A DNA stretch of 64,000 nt from the NCBI RefSeq assembly GCF_900095225.1, contig NZ_LT607414.1:434618-498617 (forward strand). The letters run 5' to 3'. The stretch's first letter is position 1, and the number at the start of each line of letters is the position of its first letter. The notes under the pieces are model-generated. The model searched no databases. It saw only the letters and a program-made list of their open reading frames with translations, and was not told the DNA's origin. The DNA is from Pseudomonas sp. UMAB-08 (GTDB taxonomy: Bacteria; Pseudomonadota; Gammaproteobacteria; Pseudomonadales; Pseudomonadaceae). Position numbers and translations under genes: made by a program. This document shows positions 16,319 to 24,141 of this stretch, piece after piece.

Positions 16319-17683
16319 TCAGCGCACGCTGTTACCGGCCAGACCGTCCGGCGAGAACACCTTGTCGTTGTCGAGTTCCTTGAGCACGTATTGCTTGGGC
16401 TTGCTGTTGTTGAGCTGGGCTACGAAGGCGGTGTCCGTTTGCAGGTCGTTGTAGCCAAAGGTGGAGATCGCCGATCCCGGCAATTCGGGTACTACGATGA
16501 CCTGCGACCACAAGGTTCGCCATAGCTGGCCGTTGCCATCCCATCGATCAGCAAGCACGCAGATCCAGGTGTCCTCGTCGCAGTAGTAGCGGCTCTTGGC
16601 GGCCTGATGGCGCTGGCCGCTACGCACGTTTGCCTCGACCACCCACACACGATGCTTCTCCCAACGCACGTAATCCGGATTCAGCAGGTTGCCTTTAAGC
16701 AACTCCTCGTCCTTGGTCGGCTGTAGCATGCGGTTGACGTTGTAGGGGATGAACAGCTCCTTCTTGCCTATCATTTTCCAGTCGAAGCGGTCCATACGGC
16801 CGGTCCAGGTGTACATCTCATCGAAGGTCATCACGCCGGCGGCGGCTGGCGTTGGAGTATCACAGCAGCCATTGGGCAACTTGCGCACCCGGCGCTGGCC
16901 TTTCAAATAGACCCAGGTCTGTAACTTGTCGGCATCAAGGTACTCGTGAGCCAGTAGCGCCTCGCCTGCACGCAACGGTGGTCCGACGTTGCGGATCGCC
17001 ACCTGCCAGAACGGCTTGCCTTCGCTCTCGAATTGTTCGAGGTTGCTGTTCTTGTCGTAGTACGGCAGCTGCTCGTTGATCTCGGCATCGGTGACCAACA
17101 CGGCGCGGCCATCGGCGACAATTTGATACCAGTTGTTGAAATGCTGGAAACGGGCGCCGCGCCAACGCAGCACGTGGTTCCACATTATTTCTTCAGCGCT
17201 ATGGGGTATCGGGTATGGAATCCCGCCGTAGACGCCTTTGGGCACGCCCTTATCCAGCGAGCCTCGGGTCGCATTGACGAAGGTATTGTCATATACCCAT
17301 TGCGGAGCAGCCGCAGTGCGTCGGGTCGGGTAAACGTCCAGACGGAAACCCGGGTACTTTTTTAGCATCGCCTGCACCCCGTCGCTGAGGTTGCCGACGT
17401 ACTGCGCCATGTTCTGCGCGGTGATCGAGAACTGCGGCTTTTCATCCTTGAACGGATCGCCGCGTCGTCCACCCGGAACGTCGCCAGGTGTCGGTTTGGT
17501 AAGCCCACCGGTCCAGGCAGGAATGGAACCGTCGGCGTTACCGGCCTTCTCGGCGCCCACGGGGGTCAAATCTCCCCCTTTCAAACGCTGGGCCTGGTCG
17601 GCCGGAACCGCCGCATGGACGGGCAAGGCGATGGCGCAGGCCAGCAGCGCCAGCACTGTCCCGAAGGTAAAAACCTTATTCAT
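16319..17683 (-). CDS. DUF1329 envelope protein
   Basis: A 454-aa protein with a cleavable signal peptide (LALLACAIALPVHA, about 10-24) and the DUF1329 signature: LKGGDLTPVGAEKAGNADGS near the mature N-terminus, then GGIPYPIPHSAEE, RRVRKLPN and a TFDEMYTWTGRMDRFDW motif. The fold resembles LolA/LolB-type lipid carriers, and members are nearly always next to a DUF1302 gene, as here. It likely works in the periplasm or at the outer membrane in handling a hydrophobic substrate. The gene is 34 bases after DUF1302, with GAGGAG and AACAAGAA before the ATG. The transcript may end before promoter element B. Confidence 0.92.
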   Translation of the reverse strand: MNKVFTFGTVLALLACAIALPVHAAVPADQAQRLKGGDLTPVGAEKAGNADGSIPAWTGGLTKPTPGDVPGGRRGDPFKDEKPQFSITAQNMAQYVGNLSDGVQAMLKKYPGFRLDVYPTRRTAAAPQWVYDNTFVNATRGSLDKGVPKGVYGGIPYPIPHSAEEIMWNHVLRWRGARFQHFNNWYQIVADGRAVLVTDAEINEQLPYYDKNSNLEQFESEGKPFWQVAIRNVGPPLRAGEALLAHEYLDADKLQTWVYLKGQRRVRKLPNGCCDTPTPAAAGVMTFDEMYTWTGRMDRFDWKMIGKKELFIPYNVNRMLQPTKDEELLKGNLLNPDYVRWEKHRVWVVEANVRSGQRHQAAKSRYYCDEDTWICVLADRWDGNGQLWRTLWSQVIVVPELPGSAISTFGYNDLQTDTAFVAQLNNSKPKQYVLKELDNDKVFSPDGLAGNSVR

Positions 17684-17695
17684 GACTTCTCCTCA

Positions 17696-17703
17696 TTCTT
17701 GTT
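17696..17703 (-). promoter_or_regulatory. AAnAAnAA motif before DUF1329
   Basis: AACAAGAA on the minus strand immediately upstream of GAGGAG, consistent with the Crc/Hfq consensus. Role inferred. Confidence 0.4.
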
Positions 17704-17717
17704 TTTAAACGGACTGA

Positions 17718-19406
17718 TCAAAAGCTGCGGCGGACGGTGAAGGCGACAAAGTCCCGGTCGGCACGGGCCTGCTTGTAGCTGTAGGAATTGGTGTCATCCA
17801 GAAAATTGCCGGATGGCCCGAAGAAGCGCGTGTAGGCCAAATTGAGGTTCCAGGCGTTCATGTACAAACCATTGACGCCGAGGGTGACATCACCACCGTT
17901 CTCTGGCGGTACGGCCGCCGGGCCGAGCGGGTTACGCGAGCCCTTGGGCGTGAAACCGACGCCCATCGGCAGGCTGATGTCCCAGCCGAGCATTGCCTGG
18001 CGGTACATCGGTTTGAACACCGCACGCATCGACCAGGCGTCGCGTGTGATATTGGGGTCCAGGGCCGCAACGCCGGCGACGGTGGCGTCGCAGTTCTGCG
18101 TGCAACTGAGCAGACGGGTCCATGCCACTTCGGCCGCCAGGCTCGCCTCGTTCCACAGTGCCGTTCGTGGCACCGTCCAGATGGTCGAGAGGTTGACATG
18201 GCCGGTATTGCCCACCGCATAGGCGGGATGATCGCGGTTGTCCGGCACGGGGCCACCCAACGCGGAGGTGTCGACAGCATGCGTGGTAGCCAGCGACTGG
18301 CCCTTGCGTATCGAGGCTTCCATCGCCAGGTTCAAGTCGCCAAAGCTGCGGCTGGCACTAAAGCCGTATAGCTGGGTGTCCTCGTGGTAGGCCAGGTAAT
18401 AGCCGGTCGGCAGGACTGGCCCGAAGGCGCCGAACGGCTGCCCAAGGCTCGTGACCTGCTGGAAGTCCTTGTCATGAAATTGCAGCGCATAGAATCCCAG
18501 GTCGAACTCGCCGACCTGCCAGCGCACCTGCACACCAAACTGCCCGGAGTCCTTGGCATCGCGGTCTGACTCCTTGACGGCCGACAACCCGGTAGTCGGA
18601 TCAAGCACCAGCCGCTCGGCGCCGGCACCAACGATATCGGACACCGAGAAATAACTCCCCGAAGCAGGGATGCGGTTATGCACGTAACGGAACTGATAAT
18701 AAGCACCGATCGACAGGGAGTCGTTCAGTTGCCACTGTGCCGACACCTGCGGCACCGGAAGCACGAACTCCTTGGCCTCCGCCGTCGGGTCATCGAGCAA
18801 GCGGGTCGTATCGAACGGGCTCTGCGCACCGGCCACCGCGTTGTTAGCGAAGAACAGGCTTTCGCCCCAGACCAGCGAGTGCTGACCAAGGCGGCCGGTC
18901 AGCTCGGTGCCACCCAGTTGCAGGCGCCCGAATACGAAGGCATCGCGCAGCTCGGCGTTGCGACCTTGCTGGTCCCGTGTCGAGTGCGTAAATGAGTCCT
19001 GGCCGACGGAAAGCTGGTTAGGGTAGGCGCCACCGGCAAAGCCAGGGTTGTCGTTGTCACGGTTGTAGACAGAGTCGTACCAGCCATCGGCACTGATCCG
19101 CGCACCGAAACCGCTGGAGTGGACGACGTCCAGTTCGCTGAACAGTTCACCGCGATTGGAAACCAGTCCTGTACTGAAATTCCTGTCACCGTCATCCTGG
19201 TTTGGATTCGACAACAACCCGCTATCGCGCTTGTCGACGCGGAACATGGCGGAGTAGCGCAGCGAGTTATTCCAGTCGACCTTCAGACCATCATCTGACT
19301 CCCAACTAAAACTCGCCCAACTCTGCGTGGGTGACAAGGCACCGACCGTAAGGACGATTCCCAGGGCGACCGGTAAACGAACACACTTCTTCTGACGATA
19401 TGTCAT
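17718..19406 (-). CDS. DUF1302 outer-membrane protein
   Basis: A 562-aa protein with a signal peptide (VALGIVLTVGALSPTQSWA) and alternating aromatic/polar beta-strands, ending in DFVAFTVRRSF with a C-terminal Phe typical of outer-membrane barrels. The mature start SFSWESDDGLKVDWNNSLRY is characteristic of DUF1302. Family members are thought to import or retain hydrophobic compounds such as steroids, terpenoids and plant aromatics. The ATG at MTYRQKK was preferred to an in-frame start 12 codons earlier because it gives a normal signal peptide. It is followed by DUF1329, its usual partner. Confidence 0.92.
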   Translation of the reverse strand: MTYRQKKCVRLPVALGIVLTVGALSPTQSWASFSWESDDGLKVDWNNSLRYSAMFRVDKRDSGLLSNPNQDDGDRNFSTGLVSNRGELFSELDVVHSSGFGARISADGWYDSVYNRDNDNPGFAGGAYPNQLSVGQDSFTHSTRDQQGRNAELRDAFVFGRLQLGGTELTGRLGQHSLVWGESLFFANNAVAGAQSPFDTTRLLDDPTAEAKEFVLPVPQVSAQWQLNDSLSIGAYYQFRYVHNRIPASGSYFSVSDIVGAGAERLVLDPTTGLSAVKESDRDAKDSGQFGVQVRWQVGEFDLGFYALQFHDKDFQQVTSLGQPFGAFGPVLPTGYYLAYHEDTQLYGFSASRSFGDLNLAMEASIRKGQSLATTHAVDTSALGGPVPDNRDHPAYAVGNTGHVNLSTIWTVPRTALWNEASLAAEVAWTRLLSCTQNCDATVAGVAALDPNITRDAWSMRAVFKPMYRQAMLGWDISLPMGVGFTPKGSRNPLGPAAVPPENGGDVTLGVNGLYMNAWNLNLAYTRFFGPSGNFLDDTNSYSYKQARADRDFVAFTVRRSF

Positions 19407-19498
19407 GGCACTACCTGCTTTTATGATTGTTTTGGGGGCCACATTGCGGTGAAACGACCCGCTGCATCGTCATGCCGCGGGTCACGTGTTGCTGTGTG

Positions 19499-20971
19499 CT
19501 ACATCGGCGTCACGCCGTCCCAGCACAGGTACTTGATCTCGAGAAATTCTTCGATCCCGTAGTGCGAGCCCTCGCGACCAAGCCCGCTCTGTTTGATGCC
19601 GCCGAACGGCGCTACCTCGCTGGAAATCAGTCCGGTGTTGATCCCGACCATTCCCACTTCCAATGCTTCGGCAGTGCGCCAGATACGCGCCGCGTCACGG
19701 CTGAACAGGTAGGCGGCCAGGCCAAAGTCGGTGTCGTTGGCGATGGCGATGGCTTCGGCGTCCGTGCCAAAACGCAACAGCGGCATGACCGGACCGAATG
19801 TCTCATCACGGGCAATGGTCATGCTCAGCGTCACCTCCGAGACCACGGTCGGCTCGAAGAAGGCACCGCCCAGCGCGTGACGCTTGCCGCCTGCGAGCAC
19901 CCTGGCACCACCGGCCACGGCATTGTGCAGATGCTCCTCGACCTTCTTCACCGCAGCGGCATCGATCATCGGACCGATCTGCACGCCCGCCTCCAGGCCA
20001 TTACCCACTTTCAGTTCCGCGGCGCGGCGGGCCAGACGATCAGCAAGCTGGTCATAGATGCCCTCCTGGATCAACACCCGGTTAGCGGCGATACAGGACT
20101 GGCCGGTATTGCGGAATTTGGCATTGAGAATCCCCTCCACCGCGAGGTCCAGATCAGCATCCTCGAACACGATCAGCGGCGCATTCCCCCCAAGCTCCAT
20201 CGAGCATTTCTTGATGGTTTCGGCGGACTGCGCGAGCAGCACGCGGCCCACCTCGGTGGAACCGGTAAAGGTGATCTTGCGCACCAACCGGTGACCGGTG
20301 AGAACGTTGCCCACCGACCGCGTAGCGTTGCCGGTCAGCACACTGAATACGCCAGCGGGTATGCCGGCACGGCGCGCCAACTCGGCCAGCGCCAGGGCAG
20401 CCAGCGGCGTCTGGCTGGCGGGTTTGACCACCATGGAGCAACCAGCGGCCAGCGCCGGACCAGCCTTGCGGGTGATCATCGCCGCGGGGAAGTTCCACGG
20501 AGTGATCGCCGCGCACACGCCAATCGGCTGTTTCAGCGCGATGATGCGCTGGGTTTCCTTCGGTGCCGGGATCACGTCACCGCGCACCCGTTTTGCTTCC
20601 TCGGCGAACCACTGCAAAAAGGACGCTGCATAGTCGATTTCACCCCGCGCCTCGGACAGCGGCTTGCCTTCTTCCAGGGTGATCAACGTGGCCAGATCGT
20701 CCTTGTGTTCGACCACCAGTTGGTACCAGCGATTGATAATGTCGGCACGCTGTTTGGCGGGGACCTTGCTCCAGCGCGTGAAGGCTTCGTGGGCCGACTC
20801 GATGGCGAATTCGGCTTCTGCCTCCTTGCACACCGGCAACTCAACCAGCACCTCACCATTCGCCGGGTTGCGGACGGCGTACTTGCCGTGAGGGGTCTGC
20901 TCGACCCATTCGCCGTTGATGAAGGCGCCCTGTCGCCACAACGAAGGGTCTTTCAACAATTCAATGCTCAT
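19499..20971 (-). CDS. Succinate-semialdehyde-type aldehyde dehydrogenase
   Basis: A 490-aa NAD(P)+-dependent aldehyde dehydrogenase. Visible motifs are TPWNFPAAMITRKAGPALAA (about 155-175), the NAD-binding FTGSTEVGR, catalytic Glu in MELGGNAPL (about 261), catalytic Cys in NTGQSCIAANR (about 295), and the C-terminal PFGGIKQSGLGREGSHYGIE that is typical of GabD and related semialdehyde dehydrogenases. The natural substrate could be a short dicarboxylic semialdehyde or an aromatic aldehyde made by the adjacent DHDPS-family lyase. It is 10 bases from that gene. Confidence 0.9.
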   Translation of the reverse strand: MSIELLKDPSLWRQGAFINGEWVEQTPHGKYAVRNPANGEVLVELPVCKEAEAEFAIESAHEAFTRWSKVPAKQRADIINRWYQLVVEHKDDLATLITLEEGKPLSEARGEIDYAASFLQWFAEEAKRVRGDVIPAPKETQRIIALKQPIGVCAAITPWNFPAAMITRKAGPALAAGCSMVVKPASQTPLAALALAELARRAGIPAGVFSVLTGNATRSVGNVLTGHRLVRKITFTGSTEVGRVLLAQSAETIKKCSMELGGNAPLIVFEDADLDLAVEGILNAKFRNTGQSCIAANRVLIQEGIYDQLADRLARRAAELKVGNGLEAGVQIGPMIDAAAVKKVEEHLHNAVAGGARVLAGGKRHALGGAFFEPTVVSEVTLSMTIARDETFGPVMPLLRFGTDAEAIAIANDTDFGLAAYLFSRDAARIWRTAEALEVGMVGINTGLISSEVAPFGGIKQSGLGREGSHYGIEEFLEIKYLCWDGVTPM

Positions 20972-20981
20972 CGACAGGTCC

Positions 20982-22001
20982 TCAGCAGGGGAATCGGCCG
21001 ATCAGGTACTGGCTGTCGTCGTCCGAGGTGCACTCGAGCTTCGACGCTACCAGCCCCTGACGCAGGACCTTCATCAGGCGATCCGGGATACGCCCACCCG
21101 GAGCGCGCAGCGGACCACCATTGAAACCGGCCAGCCAGTCCATGTATTTCCAGTGCGCACGGTTGATGTAGTTGGAACCCGCCATATAGGCACCGGTAGC
21201 CGCGCCCACCGCGCCGCGCGCCGGCTGAATCTGCCAGTGCAGTTGCATGGCCTCTTCCCACTTGCCATTACGGGCGAGGTCAAACATCTTCGGAAAATGG
21301 TTGCCCATCCACTGGGTGTAACTGGTGCCGGAAAACTGCAGGTCCATGAACTTCATCAACGGAATCACGTCGCTTTCGATCGGACAGCTGATGATCACTT
21401 CCTCACCAAAGCGGTGATAGGTCTCGATCAGACCAGCCACATGCGGGAAGCCCTGTTCAGCTTTGATCGCCACGATGTTCGGACAGTCATCGAGAAGACG
21501 ACGGATCAACTCGGGGGACATGCCTTGCGGATGCACCCGCTCGAAGCCCCACAATGGGATAGGAAACAGCATCACAGCCAAGTCGGTGGCGTCGCACACG
21601 CTCTTGGTGTAGTCGTAAATTTCCTGCTCGCTGGTCGGCCAGAAGTTCGACGGATAAGACAGCAGCACGATGTCGGCACCCGCCTTCTCAGCCAGTTTCA
21701 GCGCCTCGATATTCTCGGCCAGGGTGCCAAAGCCGGCGTGAAAGAACAGGCCCAGCTTGTCGCCTGTAGTCTCTTTGGCCCAGGCAGTGAACTGCGCGTT
21801 CTCCTGCGGGGTGATGGCGACTTCGGTACACAGCAATGTGTAGGTGAAGCCAAGGTCCGCGACTTTCTGAATGTCGTGACGGATACCCTGTTCGTTGAGG
21901 TGCTTGAGGTCAGTGCTGTAGCTGGGAATGGTCACCCCAGAGCAGCCCACCAGCATTTCATTGGCCCAGGCACGGGCGTCTTTGCGTTTGTAGTTGGCCA
22001 T
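20982..22001 (-). CDS. DHDPS-family aldolase/lyase
   Basis: A 339-aa member of the dihydrodipicolinate synthase/N-acetylneuraminate lyase superfamily. The Schiff-base lysine is in NIVAIKAEQGFP (about 183). It lacks the standard YN.P tyrosine motif; the equivalent region reads MLFPIPLWGFERVHPQG. It is longer than DapA (about 290 aa), nearer to hydratase-aldolases that split arylidene-pyruvates. With an aldehyde dehydrogenase directly downstream, release of an aldehyde plus pyruvate is a reasonable hypothesis, not shown. The ATG at MANYKRKDARAW follows AAGGAG, with AACAACAATA between. Confidence 0.85.
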   Translation of the reverse strand: MANYKRKDARAWANEMLVGCSGVTIPSYSTDLKHLNEQGIRHDIQKVADLGFTYTLLCTEVAITPQENAQFTAWAKETTGDKLGLFFHAGFGTLAENIEALKLAEKAGADIVLLSYPSNFWPTSEQEIYDYTKSVCDATDLAVMLFPIPLWGFERVHPQGMSPELIRRLLDDCPNIVAIKAEQGFPHVAGLIETYHRFGEEVIISCPIESDVIPLMKFMDLQFSGTSYTQWMGNHFPKMFDLARNGKWEEAMQLHWQIQPARGAVGAATGAYMAGSNYINRAHWKYMDWLAGFNGGPLRAPGGRIPDRLMKVLRQGLVASKLECTSDDDSQYLIGRFPC

Positions 22002-22011
22002 TATTGTTGTT
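22002..22011 (-). promoter_or_regulatory. AAnAAnAA motif between ribosome site and start of the DHDPS-family gene
   Basis: AACAACAATA on the minus strand lies between AAGGAG and the ATG, so a bound Hfq/Crc complex would directly cover the initiation region. Role inferred from the consensus. Confidence 0.5.
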
Positions 22012-22029
22012 CTCCTTGGATAGGGTGGA

Positions 22030-23055
22030 TCAGCGGTCAATCGTCACGATGCCCGCAGGGATGAGTTGGTACCGATTGCTGGAGAGCGCCTCGCGCAGCA
22101 ACATCTCGGCAGTCACGACGTCCTGCAGGGCGCTGCCGACCGATTTGTAGATGACGATGTCGCTGGCTGAACGACGTGCGGGTACCTGGCCGGACACCAC
22201 CGCGGCGAGACTGACGGTCTTGCTCGCCACATCCACGCCGTCACGGGTCGCGACAAGGGAATCACCCGTCTCGTGCAGCACTTCTTCGGGCATGTCGGCG
22301 ATGATCAGGTCGGCACAGGCCATGGCGGCCGAGTCAACTTCGCGCTGTTCCGGCAGCGTGGAGCCAACCGACAGCACCACCATGCCTGGCTGCAGCCATT
22401 CACCCAGCAGCACCGGCGACTCGTCACGACTGCGTGCGGCGCAGATCACGACATCGACACCGTCGATTGCCGCCTGCGCGCTATCGACGACCTCCAACTG
22501 CAGGCCGTGGGATTCGTCAAAGGAAGCGGCGAACTTGGTTCGACTCGCAGGGGTCGGGCTGAATACGCGAGCCAGGGACACTTCGCGCACCGACAACAGC
22601 GCAGTCAGCATGCCCTTGGCGACAGAACCGGAGCCAATCACGCCCACACGCAGGGCGCCCTCGGGAATCACTGCATTAGCAGCCACCACCGCAGTCGCGG
22701 CAGTGCGCAGGTCGGTGATACGGTTGCCGTCTACCAGCGCGGCCAGCTCCATGGTCCGCTGATCAAACAGAGAAATGAGGTAGCTGGCGCGACGAATTTT
22801 TGGTGAGGCGGCAATCAGCTTGCACCCCATGTACTCGCCCGACGGTGAAACCGCACACAGGCTGCGCAACCAGAAGCCCTCACCGCGGGCCATGATGCGC
22901 GGCGGGACCATGGCGTCCTTAATGGGCTTGGCGTAGGCCTCGGTGAGGGCCGCTATAACCTTCGGCCACTTAGCCAGTTCAGCGATGTCCGTGTCCCTGA
23001 TAAAGGGCGTCGAGACTTCAAGCTTTTCAGTGTTTAGGGAATGTGCAACGTCCAT
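22030..23055 (-). CDS. Ornithine cyclodeaminase / mu-crystallin family protein
   Basis: A 341-aa protein with the family layout: N-terminal PPRIMARGEGFWLRSLCAVS, the GCKLIAASPKIR segment with the substrate-binding lysine, RTAATAVVAANAVIPEGALR, and the NAD(P) motif RVGVIGSGSVAKGM (about 141-154). Family members include ornithine cyclodeaminase, alanine dehydrogenase and ketimine/pyrroline-2-carboxylate reductases. Its presence at the head of a ring-degradation cluster is odd. An imine reductase or oxidoreductase role on a nitrogen-containing or keto intermediate is possible. It is the first gene after promoter element A and is divergent from the GntR regulator. Confidence 0.85.
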   Translation of the reverse strand: MDVAHSLNTEKLEVSTPFIRDTDIAELAKWPKVIAALTEAYAKPIKDAMVPPRIMARGEGFWLRSLCAVSPSGEYMGCKLIAASPKIRRASYLISLFDQRTMELAALVDGNRITDLRTAATAVVAANAVIPEGALRVGVIGSGSVAKGMLTALLSVREVSLARVFSPTPASRTKFAASFDESHGLQLEVVDSAQAAIDGVDVVICAARSRDESPVLLGEWLQPGMVVLSVGSTLPEQREVDSAAMACADLIIADMPEEVLHETGDSLVATRDGVDVASKTVSLAAVVSGQVPARRSASDIVIYKSVGSALQDVVTAEMLLREALSSNRYQLIPAGIVTIDR

Positions 23056-23081
23056 AGAAACCTCCGGATCTCGTTGAGCCG

Positions 23082-23144
23082 GAGTTTATGAACTGCACCG
23101 GAGGCGAGCTACGCAAGCCGGCCTAATACAGATATCTATAAAAC
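23082..23144 (-). promoter_or_regulatory. Cluster promoter element A (head of the catabolic cluster)
   Basis: It shares 45 of 63 bases, ungapped, with element B 7 kb away. It contains the palindrome AGATATCT, about 75 bases before the first gene, and at the proximal end a minus-strand CATAAACTC that could be a -10. It lies in the divergent gap with the GntR/FCD gene, so that protein is the first candidate to bind it. Confidence 0.8.
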
Positions 23145-23221
23145 AAGACGCTTGGATGGCCTTCTGAGAACGCAGCAACCCCGCAGCACAAGAAGGCCGA
23201 AAAGCTCTTCGCAATCAAAAA

Positions 23222-23240
23222 TGGATAACTGCTTTATCCA
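23222..23240. promoter_or_regulatory. 19-bp inverted repeat in the divergent GntR gap
   Basis: TGGATAA-ctgct-TTATCCA has perfect 7-bp arms. It lies about 45 bases upstream of the TATAAT box of the regulator gene. Size and position suit an operator for a dimeric GntR-type repressor acting on its own gene or on both directions. Binding is inferred. Confidence 0.5.
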
Positions 23241-23284
23241 AATCGAGATGGATTCTCCTGCCTGATCAAGGTGCGTCAGCTGCC

Positions 23285-23290
23285 TATAAT
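23285..23290 (+). promoter_or_regulatory. -10 box of the GntR/FCD regulator gene
   Basis: A perfect TATAAT lies 34 bases before the ATG. A poor -35 (CTGATC) is 18 bases upstream. No clear ribosome site precedes the ATG. Confidence 0.5.
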
Positions 23291-23323
23291 GGAGCGTCGC
23301 AACCAGCCGAAGCCCTGCCCCGA

Positions 23324-24103
23324 ATGATCGACAACATCGAACCACCTCCCCCCCGCCGCAAGCGCCAGAGCTTTACCAAAACATTGGTTGTGGAGCTTTC
23401 CCGACAAATCACCGAAGAGGTGATCAAGTGCGGCGAGAAGCTGCCGACCGAATCGGAAATCATGAGCGCACATAACGTGAGCCGAACGGTGGTACGCGAG
23501 GCGATCTCCAGGCTGCAGGCGTCTGGGCTGGTGGAAACCCGACATGGGGTGGGCACCTTCGTGCTGGATAACCTCAACACCCATGGCTTGCGCATTGATC
23601 CGGCAACCATCGTCACACTGCGAGACGTGATTGACATCCTGGAGTTTCGAACCAGCCTGGAGGTCGAGGCCGCAGGGCTCGCAGCCAGTCGTTGCAGCGC
23701 CGAGGATGTGGCCTTGATGCGTAAAGCGCTGGATGAGTTCAATCAAGCTCTTCACTCAAGCAACGTTGTGGCGTCGGACTTCCGGTTTCACTACCAGATC
23801 GCATTGGCGACCCGTAATCGTTACTTCACCGACATCATGTCTCACTTCGGGCCCGGTATTCTGCCGAGAACGCGCCTTAACTCGGCGCTGCTGGCTCACA
23901 GCGATCCAGAGCAATACCAGGCACGACTGATTCGCGAACATGAGGACATTTATGAGGCGATCGCATGTCGGGATGCTGATGCAGCACGGGCCGCAATGAG
24001 ATTGCATCTTACAAATAGCCGGGAGCGGTTGCGCAAGGCTCATGATCAGACGGAGATGACGAACGTGCTGTTCGGCATCCCGCACTCATGTTGCCGGAGA
24101 TAA
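23324..24103 (+). CDS. GntR-family transcriptional regulator (FCD/FadR subgroup)
   Basis: A 259-aa regulator. The N-terminal winged helix spans about 18-88 (KLPTESEIMSAHNVSRTVVR, then GLVETRHGVGTFV). An all-helical FCD domain follows, with metal/ligand histidines in DFRFHYQIA, RLIREHEDIYEAI and AMRLHL. Such proteins usually repress an adjacent catabolic operon until an acid or sugar-acid ligand binds. It is divergent from the 952-23055 cluster and convergent with the dehydrogenase operon, so it could serve either. The divergent gap with the two inverted-repeat elements favours the former. Confidence 0.9.
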   Translation: MIDNIEPPPPRRKRQSFTKTLVVELSRQITEEVIKCGEKLPTESEIMSAHNVSRTVVREAISRLQASGLVETRHGVGTFVLDNLNTHGLRIDPATIVTLRDVIDILEFRTSLEVEAAGLAASRCSAEDVALMRKALDEFNQALHSSNVVASDFRFHYQIALATRNRYFTDIMSHFGPGILPRTRLNSALLAHSDPEQYQARLIREHEDIYEAIACRDADAARAAMRLHLTNSRERLRKAHDQTEMTNVLFGIPHSCCRR

Positions 24104-24141
24104 CGCACAGGTGATGTGCAAAGGCTCAAGCCCCCGTCTTA

